Notes: a model not told the origin generated them from the sequence alone. DNA of 64,000 bases from Cydia pomonella (GCF_033807575.1 NC_084703.1:992001-1056000), one strand, 5' to 3'; shown: positions 36,412 to 48,790, counted from the stretch's first letter. Numbers and translations are program-made.

Positions 36412-36930
36412 ACCTCAATATAGATTATGCTATGTTTATGCCATTATTGTTTCCACCTAGTCGCGATTCTACACTATGAATTCCACGCAGCTGAAGTTTA
36501 TCACGTGCGTTATTCTTCACACAAATATATTACTATACAATAGTCGCAACTCTTATTAATGTGGTTCTACACAACTCCATTTATTTTTTGCATTTGCTGG
36601 GTGAGAAGTATTAGATGGAGGCAATACGGACAATATTACCTATCCACGGATATCAGTAAAAAGCAGATCAGCTCTACTGAGTTGAACGTTTTTATACTTT
36701 CGATCTATTCTCACTAACGTACTTATAAGTAAGTAAGAAAGAGATAGTGCCTTTTTACCAGAAATGTGACCGATTTCGAACATTAATAAGAGTTGCGACG
36801 ATGTATAGTAATATATTTGTGTGAAGAATAACGCATGTGATAAACTGCAGATGTGTGGAATAAATATTGTCTAGAATCGCGACTAGGTGGAAACAATAAT
36901 GGCATAAACATAGCATAATCCCTCAATATT
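36412..36930. repeat. About 520-bp foldback with 150-bp arms
   Basis: Left CCTCAATATAGATTATGCTA and GTCGCAACTCTTATTAATG; right CATTAATAAGAGTTGCGACG and TAGCATAATCCCTCAATATT. The spacer is about 200 bp and there is no coding content. Confidence 0.78.
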
Positions 36931-37689
36931 ACATGCTAAAACATAATAGCTTTAAAAAGATGTGATGTTTTCATCTACCCTCAACTGGTTTAAGGAGCCA
37001 TTTGAGGGTAGATTTTGTTTACTTTTATTTAAATACCTTTAGATTCAGAGTAGAAATAATTGACAATGTTAGACTTCTAAAATTATTTTAACCGGTTTGA
37101 GAATTTTAGGTGAATATCTCCGTCGCGTTGACGGGCGGCTTCTAAAATAAGTGCGATAAGGACAACTGCAGCTTAGGCAAAAAAGCTTGTGTAAAGACGT
37201 TAAAAATCGAGGTTTTTTTCCTCTATATTTTCGTCCTCAAAAACCTAACCAAAAACGAAATTTTGGGAAAGGAGTGAGAAAGAAATGCGTCTGACCCTTT
37301 TTGCGTTTACTTCTGCCGATTTTGTGTGCGAATTGACGGCGAATTTTATTTCTTAATACAAAAAAATACCAGTATTATTACGTTCTTTGCTTTATTATTT
37401 CATTATTAATGGGACAAGCTAATAACACGAAGTTGTTACTTAAATACATGATTCAGTCCTACGTGAAGAGCATAAAATAAAAATATATTGAAAGTTTCGA
37501 GCCCTGCGAAAATATTTGTATGGGAAAATAGCCACTAATCTTTTCTCTTAACGTATTCACTGCCAACGTTTTCGTAGCGTTACACGCGTAGCTGATTCTA
37601 GCGTTTTCCCGCTTTGTAGAGGAAAGCGACTACGAACAGCTCCCGCCGAGCGGGTCCCCGGCACTCGATGTGTTTAACGGGTATTTCAC

Positions 37690-38075
37690 GTAAGGATGAA
37701 AATTCCGGAGAAAATTAAATGTTTTTTTCGGGAATTTTACGAAATTTCGTTTTTTTTCTGTTTTATTCAGAAAAATTAAAGTAAAAATATAAAATGCCAG
37801 AAACTAGACGTGCAACTTTAACCTTCCTGTTTAAATTCATATGGAAGCACACAGAAGTTTTGCCTCGCGAGGAAATTTCCTCGCGCGGCAAACGCCCGGC
37901 CTCGCGCGGCCGCGTGCTCGTGTAACTTTTGCCTCAGCACGTTTGCCTCAGCCGAGCCAATTTGCTCGGCTAGATGGTGTCACTAGGCACATCTACACTG
38001 GCCGTTTTGTGCGAGAGGAGATTGCCTCGCGCGTATGCTCGCTCTGTGTCGACCCGCCCAAAGACATAATACAGA
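37690..38075. repeat. Interspersed repeat with GC-rich CCTCGCGAGG foldback
   Basis: 37690-37840 matches 32336-32466 plus 33018-33050 around the 549-bp element. 37845-38075 is a GC-rich foldback with repeated TTTGCCTCGCGAGGAAATTT-type motifs and mirrored GCACACAGA / CTCTGTGTC ends, like 40707-40875. Confidence 0.6.
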
Positions 38076-38592
38076 AAACAAATAATTTGACATAACCGAA
38101 ACAAAACAACGAAAATATGTTTTACCGTTATGTCCATTTTATTGTCGATATATTTTCGAATTAGGTCTCTGAGCTATTGAACTCGCGATAAGCTTCCTAG
38201 TAATTTTTTAGTATTTTGGAGGACGATTTCTCCCAACAGGTTGAATTTGGGCAGACTAAAAAAATATACGTGGCTGTTATTTTAGACTACTCTATAACAT
38301 ATATAAATATGAATCAAATCGGAACCGGACAGTTGGGTACCTTTCCTTGTAAGTCTAGCTTACTCTTTTCTATAGGAGACTAGAATTGTAATTCATTATG
38401 CAATAAGATCCCCGAACGCCTTCCGAAGCAAGTGTGATGTACAACATTGTTTTTTTTAAACAAGTCCAGGTCTTCAAGAATTTACTGTTGTAGACACATC
38501 TTGAACCACTGTCCTTCCTCAGTCCATGACTCGATCGCGACCATGTAATGCTCCTTCTCCATAGTGTGCGGTCATATGGGATGGGGATGGTA

Positions 38593-38727
38593 CAGTCACG
38601 TATAGAAATATCGATACGGAAAAATTGGCAAAAATATGTATACACTGCCTGAATATATGGGTAATAGGGTCGTGTATACATATTTTTGGCACTTAGTCCG
38701 TATGGGTATTTTTAGACGTGATTTTAC
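38593..38727. mobile_element. TA-flanked CAGTCACGT element, copy 1
   Basis: Left CAGTCACGTATAGAAATATC, mirrored by TATTTTTAGACGTGATTTTA. Internal inverted AAAAATATGTATACAC / GTGTATACATATTTTTGG. Copy 2 is at 42906. Confidence 0.7.
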
Positions 38728-39228
38728 CCACACACCATCAATATCATTATTATCATTAACTAGTTACTATACTTGGCCAAGCAAATTGTCAGTAGCAAAA
38801 GGCGGCAAATTTGAACAATCGCGGGTTAGCAACACTGTTTTCGAATAATTCCAAAATCGCGTGTCTTCTGTGTTTTATCTGTGGATTGTGGATAGGAATG
38901 ACAGCTTCCACAATTAAATACCGATATATTAAATAACTGTACAAAGTCAAATTGCCTACAATATACTATTACGCTCGTTGATCGTCAATATTTATAAATT
39001 TTGAGGTTATGATATATTCATGTTTTGGTTCGAAGTACATTGCTGCTTTTCTTAGTACAATACTGCTTTTTAAGTGTTGCCCTACTTCACTTTGCTGTAC
39101 ATTGCTACCAACATACATTGCTTGACAGACTATAGTGTAATTTTAAATAAAATACATTCTAAAGAATCAGCAGTATTTGAACCGACGAATATATAAATCC
39201 AGTATTTAAATTGCTTGTATTTAATGTA

Positions 39229-39265
39229 GTTATCAAAATTTTATTGAAAATAAAATTTTGATAAC
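39229..39265. repeat. Perfect 17-bp-arm hairpin
   Basis: GTTATCAAAATTTTATT, a GAA loop, then the exact reverse complement. Terminator-like in shape, but there is no gene nearby. Confidence 0.85.
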
Positions 39266-40641
39266 TTTTCCCAGTGGGACTTAAAATCGACTAAAGTCGG
39301 ACCAAGCTAACTTCTTGGCGTTTGCAACGATAAAGTGTGGCAATGTCATCATGAATGATAAAAGTTTCTATGAAAATATGAGGTTAACTTATAAAGACAA
39401 TCCCTCACTTTGTTCTGTCCTAGTCGATGAACGTAGACGGACCTGACGGACTTGAAGCCTTAAGGCTCTCAGCGACATCTACCGTAAACAATTATCGAAT
39501 TTCGCGGCACTGACGTCTAAATCGTGTTAAACTAAAAATATTACCTGTAAAATGTTTTAGGCATTATTGTAATTATTATTAATTACTGTATCGAACATTC
39601 TAAAATATACTGCGAACCTTTAAGGTAATACAGTCAACCATTGGGCATTACAAGTTCTTTTCTTTTTTGAAGATTTGTCGGAGTTATTTATACATCGCAC
39701 CCAAGGCGGCATGTTGCAGGCACGTCAGTTAAAAAGGTTTACAAAAAAAAACTGAACTTACAAATACTCATACTTTTACTCAGTATTTATAACTTACTTA
39801 GTATTTTTAGCTGTTATCGTCGTAATAATCTAGCGTCCAAATTAAATTAATCTTGAAAAGCCTACGAAATGTGTAAAAATCTCTAGAATATAAAGAAACA
39901 GTATTCAATTAGTTTATGTGCTTTCATGTTGTACATAAGTTCTTGAAATAAAAAGTTTCAAACATGAGCTCTGTATTCGTAAGGGCATGGCAAGTCTTAT
40001 GAGTGAGTATTACGCGAAACTCTGTAGGGGGCGCCACTATCACAATCTGCGGGTCTACTGCGAAACAAGAAAATCTAAATTACGTTATCTAACCTCTATC
40101 ACTCTTGCATATTCAAGCGATGAAGGGGCAGATAACTAAATTACGACTTTCGCGTTTCCTGGTAGGCCCTTTGTAAACAAACCGCCTTGATGCATCAATG
40201 TCATATTTTATTATCTGTGAAAACTTATTAAAAGCAGTTTAAGGCACAGTAAGTATAAGTTACTCTATGGTTTACGGAAGGTGCTAGTGCTGCACTCTGG
40301 CGGCAGAACATTGCAGTAATACTCCTTATTAAGCTAATTTAAACTAACGTTTTCTTTGTTGTTTTTTATCCTGTATTTTTACTAGCTGTCATTTTGACAT
40401 CTCGCTTTATTGTTTTATTTTTAAACGTTACTAACTGACGTGCCCGCTAAATGCCCCCTCAAGAACGGTGTATTTGTAACACAGAGGTCCAGGCAAGGAA
40501 AAAAACGTGCCTCCTAGTTTGACATGCAAAACAGATGGCGCTGTATCGCGCGATATGTTTTGTGGTTACTGAATTATTAAACGTCAACTTTTGACAACCA
40601 AAGTTAGCTCATAATGTGCGGAAATGTACTGCGACATCTGA

Positions 40642-40937
40642 GAGCCTACCGCGAACACCATAGTTTGCAAATTGCAGACATCTTATTATGCCTTAATAGG
40701 CAGGTCCACACAGAGCGAGCATATGTACGAGGCAATTTCCTCACGAGGCGAGGAAATTGCCTCGCGAGGCCGAGGCGGCGCGCTCAGGCGAGGAAAAATC
40801 GCGCGCCGCCTCGGACGAGGCTCGTCTACACTGACCGTTTTCTGCGCGAGGAAATTGCCTCGATCTGTGTGGGTGCCTGATTGGAGTAAAAGAGAATGAT
40901 GCCCGCAATGTGCGAAGTTCGATGTTCGCGGTGGGCC
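40642..40937. repeat. Foldback element with a GC-rich foldback nested inside
   Basis: Outer arms CTACCGCGAACACCATAGTT and GAAGTTCGATGTTCGCGGTG match the 63553-63688 element. Inside, 40707-40875 is a GC-rich foldback (GAGGCAATTTCCTCACGAGG; CGAGGAAATTGCCTCG) framed by CCACACAGA / CTGTGTGGG. Confidence 0.7.
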
Positions 40938-41227
40938 CTCTGGTTGAGCCGCCACATTAGGAGCACTTAAGTATACATAATCAATGAAACTTTGCTATTA
41001 TTAAGACTAACCTTTTATTAACAAATAAAATAAGCGATGGCCCCAAAACATTAAATTAATTCTCTTTCAATAATGGGGGCAGTTTCCCCCTCCTCATTTT
41101 TGTCAATTTATGTTTATATACTTCGCCCATAAGAAAATAACTGTCTATATTGAAATTAACTAAATATTAACATAAACTAAGTCTTTTCAAAACTATACTA
41201 AAATCAACTAAATTAGTTTATAATGTT

Positions 41228-41880
41228 AAGAGGCCGTTATCGATTTTAGTCTCAAAAATGTGAAATGGATAGATTTAGTCGATGAAATTGTACACCTTTT
41301 GTTAACTATTTGAAATAACAAGTACTAGTTTCTATTAGCACGTCTAGTTATCTTTAATTTTAATTTTTTTTTAATATACACATTTAATTTTAGGTAAACG
41401 CGCGTAAAGCACTGAATTTGTCGATCTTATTTGTAAATTTCGTAAATTGGACTGCTTACTTCTTCATCTACATTTTTGTTATTATAAATTTGAAATAGAG
41501 TAAATGAAAGTTAGACTAAATAAATTTTCTCCAGTAATTACTTCAAAACAAGTGACAATTTCTCTGAAAATCGACTTAATTTCAACGAAATTTTGATACT
41601 TAAACAATCTACAACATTTGTTGAAACTGTTCTTATACATCATTTTGTATAATTTACAACCATAATTTTTTTGATGAATTTTTAAAAACTGTCCCTTCTC
41701 GTCACATATTACCGGGGACGCACGCTGCGACCTCATTATTAAAAGGCAAGATGAGAAGACGTGCTAATAGAAACCAATACTTGTTATTTAGATATAACGT
41801 AACAAAAAGTGTACAATTTCAACGACTAAATGTATCAATTTTACATTTTTGCTCTAAAATCGTTACCGGGCTGTTAATAT
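41228..41880. mobile_element. About 650-bp element flanked by TTAA, copy 2
   Basis: Same as 33697-34309 with an extra internal piece at about 41745-41805 that mirrors the element's own left part (ACGTGCTAATAGAAACCA). TTAA lies near both ends. Confidence 0.6.
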
Positions 41881-42209
41881 AAACGCGGGATCTTGACAAT
41901 CGATTTGTTATTTCAGGTTTAAATCGGAGGAATCTCTTAAAAAGGACCGGCACACACAGGCAGATTAGGTAAATTAAATTTGTTGTCCACATTTTTTGTG
42001 CAAAAAATTTTTTGTGTCAGAACTTGCTTTTTGGGTTGAACTATTTATAATCAAAAGCATTTCGCGGGCTGTCCCTTACAAACATATTTTTTTTGACATA
42101 TTACATATTCTATTTATTGACAATAACAATATACATAATGGATATATACAGATGATTACAATAACTAGCTTATATCTAAAATAGGCCCTTGAGGCATTGT
42201 ACCAAGGAT

Positions 42210-42262
42210 GCTGGCGGCATTTCCTCGTTGTATCGCAATACGTTGTGCGAGGAAGCCGCCAG
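42210..42262. repeat. GC-rich hairpin
   Basis: GCTGGCGGCATTTCCTCG and CGAGGAAGCCGCCAGC pair across a loop of about 20 bp. Similar vocabulary to the 37845 and 40707 foldbacks. Confidence 0.7.
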
Positions 42263-42599
42263 CTCTTCGGTCACAAACATATTTTATTTCGTGTATTACA
42301 ACTTTTTTCGCATTTTTAGCGATGATTATTTTTCTGGGTATATTTTAGAATATTTGTCACAGAAAAATAAACCCTGCAATTCCTCAGAATAGTAAGTAAA
42401 TGTTCTTTACATACATGTTAAACTACAAATAAATTTTAAAGGAAATTTCTGGTTCTACCAGAATGGGATGCCCCGTTAGCATTTTCTCCTAAAATTGTCC
42501 CATATTTTTGTATGAAAAATTGATATTCGGTCCGTCACACTCATTCAATAGACGTCTACTATACTCTGTATTTTTAATTATTTAAATAATAGTTAACAA

Positions 42600-42740
42600 A
42601 ATATAGCCTCAAATGGCTCCTTAAACCAGTTGAGGGTAGATGAAAACATTACATGATCAAATAATGTAGGTTAAAGTTAGGACGTTCAGTCACAGATCCA
42701 GGCGTTTTTGTATTTGGTTGGTTAACCAATAAATGTAATT
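42600..42740. repeat. Interspersed repeat, TTGAGGGTAGATGAAAAC family
   Basis: The same text occurs at 19265-19375 and, reversed and shortened, at about 36970-37040. Short and non-coding; nature unknown. Confidence 0.5.
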
Positions 42741-42905
42741 ACTACCCGAAAATGTACGAATTATTTTGTTTACTTTTATTTAAATACCTAAAGATATAGA
42801 ATATAAATAGTGACGTTCCGGAAATAATAATTTGAGATTATTTTTTATCGACTATTATAGTTCAGCTAATGATTTTGAGTAAAAAACCAAATAAAGTAAG
42901 TTCTA

Positions 42906-43043
42906 CAGTCACGTCTGAAAATATCGATACGAACAAAGGCCCAAAAATATGTATACACGACCTTATTGCCCATATATTAAGGTGTGTACATATTTTTGGC
43001 ACTTTATCGCCCGTATCTATCATATATTTTTCAGACGTGACAG
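42906..43043. mobile_element. TA-flanked CAGTCACGT element, copy 2
   Basis: CAGTCACGTCTGAAAATATC at the left and ATTTTTCAGACGTGACAG at the right, with TA on both sides. Better preserved than the 38593 copy. Confidence 0.8.
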
Positions 43044-43241
43044 TACAATAAGTTTTTTGTACAATTAAACAAATTGGAAATCACTAATACTAATTATGAA
43101 AGTCTAGATGTATGTTCGTCACTCTGTCACTCGTCCCGTTTAACCAAAATCCAAAATGGACTAATATTTGAATATAATGTACAAGTTCTTGGTTGATCAA
43201 ATGGACACTTAGACATGGTATTATGGATATATCTGTGTATA

Positions 43242-43376
43242 CAGTCGCTATCAGATATATCGGAGCGGTCGAGGTGCTCAAAAATATCTGAACCCGCACT
43301 CTAACGCCTTGGCAATAAAGGCGTGTTCAGATATTTGTGAACACTTCGGCCGCTCCGATATATCTGATGGCGACTG
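43242..43376. mobile_element. CAGTCGC-ATCAGATATATC element, copy 1
   Basis: Near-palindromic: left CAGTCGCTATCAGATATATC then GGAGCGG; right CCGCTCCGATATATCTGATG then GCGACTG. TA lies on the left; the right flank is GA. Confidence 0.85.
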
Positions 43377-43999
43377 GACCAATATGCATTCATAGCAAGT
43401 GCCAGAGGCGCTAGAAGATTGATCTCATCTTGATATTACTTGCGTTGCATGGTTGCATGTCTCGTATATTGGCGTGACGTCATCAACTGCGTTTATTGAC
43501 AAAAATAACATCAAATCTGGGTCAATATTATGTGAATAGAAGTTTTTGTGGCAAAATAAAGTGTTACCTTAGCGTTATAGATATTTTTAACATTGTATAA
43601 AAAGATAGCTACCGCGAAATACACAGCACGTCCGATATCTTCTTTGATACACCCATTGGTAGTTTTCTTATTATTTGACACCGTGTTCTAGAGTTTACGT
43701 TTTTATTTTTAAATACTTAATATATTAAAGAAGCTATGGTCGGATTTGTATTTGAATTGCATTCTTGAAATTTCCCGATAGATTACAGCAAGTAGAATTT
43801 ACATATTTTAATTATTAATCTATGACTGACTTATCGATGTTATTATTTGTCGATGTTTCATTTGCTCAAGCACTCGTTTTTGCCACAATAACTTCTGTCC
43901 GAATATGAAATATAGTTGAAATGTGAGTTGAATGAAATTTGACAATGAAATCCAATAATTCATTCAAATATATCTCGAATTTACTACATTAATTATCTA

Positions 44000-44087
44000 C
44001 AGTTGCCATCAGATATATCGGAGCGGCCAAGGCACTTAGAAATATCTTAACACGCCTCTATTGTCAAGGCGTATCTGAGGGCGACTG
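44000..44087. mobile_element. CAGTCGC-ATCAGATATATC element, copy 2 (deleted)
   Basis: Left CAGTTGCCATCAGATATATC is intact; the right arm is cut to GTATCTGAGGGCGACTG. TA on both sides. Confidence 0.8.
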
Positions 44088-44459
44088 TACGAACAAGTAC
44101 GATCGAATGATATTGATAAGTTATCAATGATAACAAAAGATATACTTAAGTTAGCATTTTGACATCAAAAAGCGACCATCACAATAGGCAATATTTTTTC
44201 ACATTTATGTTTATGTATACTTTAAGTTGAATATTTTCCTGTATTATTAAAACGTGGAAACATCTAATAAATAAAAATAATAGTCGCCGATTATTTCGAG
44301 GTGATTTACAGATAAAAATGAATTGAGTTATCAGAATAATGGATGCTTAATGCCTTCAGGCATTAAGTCCGTCATTTATTGTGCAATGTATTGTGCAATA
44401 TAGTTTAAATAAATAATAATAAATACATATCACTACTATTAATGTAATCGTACAAATGT

Positions 44460-44820
44460 CCCGCGCCACGTGGCCAGTGACGTCGGGCGAAATTGTGCCA
44501 CGTTGCACTGACTTCCGCTCGACAAGTTTCGCGAAGTCCCACGACTTCGCCTGACGTAACCCTTTGACTATAGCAAACTTCGAAGACCGCTTAGCGTTGC
44601 TTGTCAGTCTCCATAGGCCATTGTGGTCCAGATCGAAAAAAAAAAACTATCCAAAAATTGAATTAAGCAAAGAGCACGTTGTAAGATCTTCAATAAAACG
44701 AGTAGAAAACCCCAGAAGTGAAAGTGAAGTGAGTTTCGGGAAAGTGGTGACCCGATCAAGGAAGCCACCGCTTGGTCATTTTTTCTTTAGTTAACACACA
44801 TTTTAGTTTATAATAATGTT
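44460..44820 (+). other. Non-coding stretch with an unconvincing 76-codon frame
   Basis: GC-richer at 44460-44560, then a small open frame (44564-44794) rich in Ser, Arg and Lys with no family resemblance. It may be a scrap of a transposon ORF1. I cannot support it as a gene. Confidence 0.2.
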
Positions 44821-44822
44821 TA

Positions 44823-46270
44823 ATACGACTAGATCTATAGGTAGTCTTCTTATCGTGTGAAGGGATATAATGACTTAATAATATTTTGCCAATATCTTGC
44901 CACCTCTAACCCCCGGGGGATACCTATTATGAGGTCTTCTACAGTGCACGTAGTTGGACACAGGGAACACTCCATCATATGTTGTGTAGTTAGTAGGTTG
45001 CCACATTCGCATAGTACATCACTTTGTCCCGAGTTGATTCCCCATTTCTGCAGCCGAAAAACTAAGCGCAAGTGCGGTAGTGCGGAGTGCACGAGTATGT
45101 GGGGTTGCACCCCATGTGGTTCCAGTGATCCAACGAATGATATTATTTCTTGCCACCACTGCGGTCAGGGATCTGTCCAGCGTTATGCCCAGGTATTTGG
45201 GGGCAAAGGTATGATCCAGCCGACAACCCTCCCATATAAGGTCTAGTTGTCTGGTGGAAAGCGCATACCTGTGTTTTAGCTGGGTTTGATCTGAGTTGAC
45301 TCTCCTGATAGTACTCTGAAACCGGCTCCAGGCCTTCCGCCAGGCCATTCCCTACCTCTTCGAAAGATTTTTCCTGCGATGTCAGGGCCAGGTCGTCAGC
45401 AAAGAGGAAATGAAGTAGGTTCTTCTTAATGGGTTGGTCGTTTGTATAAACATTGAATAGTACTGGTGCAAGTACACTACCCTGGGGAAGGCCATTTTTA
45501 AGGCATCTCCATCTGCTCCTATGCCCTTGGAAGGATACAAAGAATCTTCGGTTAGATAGTAGCTCTGAGATAATTTGCGTAAGTCTGTAGTCCTTGGTTG
45601 TTTGGTACAGTTTAGTTGCCAGTCTTCTGTGGTTAATGGTGTCGTATGCCGCTGTGAGGTCAATAAAGACCGCGCCCGTCACCATAACCTTCTCAAATCC
45701 GTCCTCGATGTTCTGTGTCAAGTTGAGCACTTGCGATGTACAGGATTTACCTAGTCTGAAACCTGCCTGTTGGGTTAATAGGCTTCCGTATTTGTTGTTC
45801 TGCCATTTAGGAGTAGTTGATGGGCTATCTGATCAGCGGTTATATTTAAGTAATATGTGTGCGTTTTATTATCTCCGCTGAGCTGATTAATGAAAGTCCA
45901 TGCCTTTTTGCTATTATGAGTCATATCCACATTAGAATGCCATTTTTTCCCCTGGGCCTCGGAGATCTCTTCCATGAGTTTATTACCCAAGTAGATGGTT
46001 TCTTCGGAAGCAGCAGCGTAAGAAGTATAATACGCATCAGCTTGGTTCTGAAGGTCGTCAGACATTCCCGGGATGTATTGAGTCCAGCCGCGTGGTATGT
46101 GTCGTCTCGATGCTAGGCTTCACCAGTTCAACAAACTCAGCGTAATTGTCTGAGGTGGGTTTGGGTTCAGCTACGAGGTGGTCTAGTTCCTCGGCGTAGC
46201 TTTCCCAGTCCGCTTTTGTTATATCTCCGCTTGAAAGGGACTGTGCGTCGTCGGACTGCTGCATATGCCT
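44823..46270 (-). pseudogene. Decayed non-LTR retrotransposon ORF2
   Basis: Minus-strand protein pieces run in order. 46264-45775 is the pre-RT linker (KADWESYAEELDHLVAEPKP; KKAWTFINQLSGD). 45730-45143 is the RT core: FIDLTAAYDTINHRRL (catalytic Asp), NGLPQGSVLAPVLFNVYTND and FLFADDLALTSQ. Then KTQVCAFHQ shifts frame into 45348-45019 (LDLIWEGCRLDHTFAPKYLG; ALRTTALALSFSAAEMGNQL) and again into 45110-44850 with the terminal knuckle CECGNLLTTQHMMECSLCP. At least three frame changes are needed, so it is dead. Endonuclease and ORF1 are absent. Clade is uncertain; jockey/I group is my best guess. Confidence 0.88.
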
Positions 46271-47320
46271 TACAGACTATTGGTCGGTGTTGAGTTCTGG
46301 GTATAACCTCGCATACTGATTTTACGCATTGTTTTGAGATACTAATTAGCGAAAATAAGGTCGGGGTTATAGCCCCTCTTCCACCTACCGCTGTTAAATG
46401 ATGGTGGTACCTTGGGGTCGTGAATCAGCGTCACTACATGACTCAGCCCAGTCTATAGGTAGTGAAAAGTGGGTCATTTCAGTAAAAAAAAGTATTCTAG
46501 TGCATCACCATGACATTCTGAAATATTTTTTTTCAAGAATGAAAATAGCGATTCTGCAAGTAAGTTGCGATGTGTTTCTATACAATAAATATTACTATCA
46601 TCTACTTGTATTTAACACCAAGGGCGTTTATCATGTTGAGCTAAACCCAAATTTATCTAGTAATAATTGTACAGTCGCCTTCAGATATATCGGAGCGGCA
46701 GAGGTGCTCACAAATATCTGAACACGTCTCTATTCTCAAGCCGTTCGAGTGCATGTTCAGATATTATTGAGTACCTCGGCCGCTCCGATATATCTGATGG
46801 CGACTGTACCTTAACCACACATTTACCACGCAATAAGAGTATAATATTCGTTTATAACCGCATAAAAATAACCTAGTTATAATTCACATTACTGATGTGT
46901 CGTGGAAAGATTACAAAATTTCCACGTGGGAAATTTTCGGAAACTTTGCATATTTCAGTAATCAGTACGTTTATTGCGTTGTTTATATGGGACTCAAATC
47001 TGGAAATGGATTTGATTTCAATGAAAGTTTATCTTGTTTCCTGTGAAATTTCCTAGAACTTTCCGAACTTTCAGGAACTTTCCCAACTTCTATGGTTCAC
47101 ATAGACTCGTGTCAATCACGAATCCAATCAAAGCTATAAATATACGTGTCTGAGAAATATTGACAATATTTTGCAACACCAATATAGAGATATTCGCGTA
47201 GCGTTAAGATTTTATTATCATTAGTATCCCTCCCTCGTTCACGTTTCTATCAAATATGTAACTGCATATAAGAGGACTCGCGGTCACCACTATTTGGATA
47301 ATTTTATTTAAACCGTAGAC
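46270..47320. other. Intergenic, no gene recognised
   Basis: AT-rich except for the TIR element at 46672-46806. Short tandem-like AGGAACTTTCC/GGAAATTTTC motifs occur at about 46915-47085. Nothing else stands out. Confidence 0.45.
46672..46806. mobile_element. CAGTCGC-ATCAGATATATC element, copy 3
   Basis: 135 bp between TA dinucleotides; left CAGTCGCCTTCAGATATATC, right GATATATCTGATGGCGACTG. Best preserved copy of the family. Confidence 0.88.
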
Positions 47321-47324
47321 AAAA

Positions 47325-47515
47325 AACACTAGACCCTACTCATAGTGTTGTGTTCCTGCCGGTAAGGTTGCCAGAGCTCAACGAGGGTGCGGAGTGTTAG
47401 AGTATGCGGTCACATGTAACTCCTCTGGAGTTGCAGGCGTCCATAGGCTACGGAGACTGCTTACCATCAGACAGGCCATATTCTTGTTTACCAACGACGT
47501 AGTATAAAAATGTTG
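47325..47515 (+). mobile_element. Jockey-like LINE 3'-end fragment
   Basis: Plus orientation: ACACTAGACCCTACTCATAG, then CTCCTCTGGAGTTGCAGGCG, then the CGACGTAGTATAAAAA end. Confidence 0.75.
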
Positions 47516-47570
47516 TACAGCTTTCTGTATAGATTCCCGCCTATAATATCTAGCTTTTTTATATATATAT

Positions 47571-47732
47571 ATACGACGTCGGGGGCAAACAAGCATACGG
47601 ACCGCCTGATGGTAAGCAGTCTCCGTAGCCTATGTACGCCTGCAACTCCAGAGGAGTTACATGCGCGTTGCCGACCCTAAACACGTCCCCCCCTCGTTGA
47701 GCCCTAGCTGCCCTAGGCCCGGGCTTACTCGC
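47571..47732 (-). mobile_element. Jockey-like LINE 3'-end fragment, inverted neighbour
   Basis: Minus orientation, facing the 47325 copy: CGACGTCGGGGGCAAACAAG, then GTAAGCAGTCTCCGTAGCC. The pair forms an inverted arrangement around about 55 bp. Confidence 0.75.
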
Positions 47733-48014
47733 AAGGCTCGGAACCGGTTTCTAAAATACCGGTTCATTCGAACTTTTATAAGAACGCGAGGGTTTTAAGA
47801 ACTTTATTGTAACCCTAAAAAAAACCGGCCGGCCGGCTTGGTCGTGTGCCACTTAAACATAGACACCGATATAGGAAGAAACCGGTTTTTTAGTTCTAAA
47901 CAGGTTAATTTGACAAGAGCTGTTCTCTTAAAAACCGGTCTAAAAATAACGATTTTTCAAGGAAAACCGTAATTTAAAGGTTTGGAATTTTAACCGGTTT
48001 CCGAGCCTAGGCCC
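47733..48014. repeat. CCGGTT-rich foldback element, copy 1
   Basis: Ends AAGGCTCGGAACCGGTTTCT and AACCGGTTTCCGAGCCTAGG are inverted. It contains about six ACCGGTT-like motifs in both orientations. Related to 53080-53405 and 3545-3625. Confidence 0.75.
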
Positions 48015-48790
48015 CAGCTTTATCATGGTTACCCGTACACCTTCCTCGATAAATCACTTAATTCATCCTGACCATTATTTATAATTATAATCGTTACTAA
48101 ATTGGAAACCTGATATTAGATCTCATAGCTGTCAATAAGAAACGATCTTAGCGCCATCTATGTGGAGCTTCGCGCGTTTAATCCTCATTAGGGCACATTT
48201 TCATACGGTTCATTTTGTTTACTTCTTGCGTATTTAACCTAGTTAAGTTAAATATTAAACCTATTACATTAACTTAGGACAATAATAATATTAATAAAAG
48301 TTCATGTTTAAGGTCTGTGCACACCGGATGCGTTTGTGTAGACGAGTACATGCACGTTGTAATATACACATCCTTATAAAAGACGGCACACTGCTACCGT
48401 GACGTATGCGTGCACAGCACACGCGCACATGCACGGTATATGCACACGCAGCCTGTGCTCTGGCCTATTTTCTGTGTACAGTCAACGAATTTGATTTTTC
48501 TGCCATTTTTGTGTGACAATGCAGGTCATGAAATAAAATTCATTGACTGTATCTTTTACTTCATGAAAGTAATTATAAGTATTTTTTAATTATTCCCCGA
48601 AGGTGTTCCTAATAATTATAGGACATTTATTGTTTAATTATATGTATAAATTGTATCACTACAAAATACCCAACCGTCAAGCTAAGAATAAATATTAAAT
48701 AACGTTCTACTGGATTGAAAACCTCATTCGAATATTGGCTTTGGAGTTAAACGATTGTTCATGACAAGAAAGAAATTGAAAACTACAGTG
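48015..48790. other. Intergenic with an imperfect GC-rich foldback
   Basis: 48311-48466 is rich in GTGCACA/TGCACGT and mirrored (AAGGTCTGTGCACACCG against CAGCCTGTGCTCTGGCC). Elsewhere AT-rich; no gene. Confidence 0.45.

Larger units (their letters stand above)
32308..37690. other. Downstream of Ptp61F: 3' UTR (unresolved) and repeats
   Basis: No clear poly(A) signal lies close to the stop. AATAAA occurs at 33828 and 34003, both inside a repeat, so the transcript end is unknown. Repeats are listed separately. I recognise nothing at 34440-34680, 35340-36400 and 37060-37690, apart from AT-rich sequence. Confidence 0.5.
38076..44460. other. Intergenic, repeats only
   Basis: No host gene recognised. 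Miniature elements and foldbacks are listed separately. 39930-40350 looks like a diverged interspersed repeat. I recognise nothing at 38100-38580, 38730-39220, 39270-39920, 42400-42600, 43050-43240, 43380-43990 and 44090-44460. Confidence 0.5.

Noticed and set aside
39229..39265. Hairpin as a transcription terminator
   Set aside because: The shape resembles a bacterial terminator, but this is a eukaryotic intergenic region with no gene upstream.
44564..44794. 76-codon frame with Ser/Arg/Lys-rich end
   Set aside because: No family resemblance and no supporting context. Kept only as a low-confidence note in the region entry.
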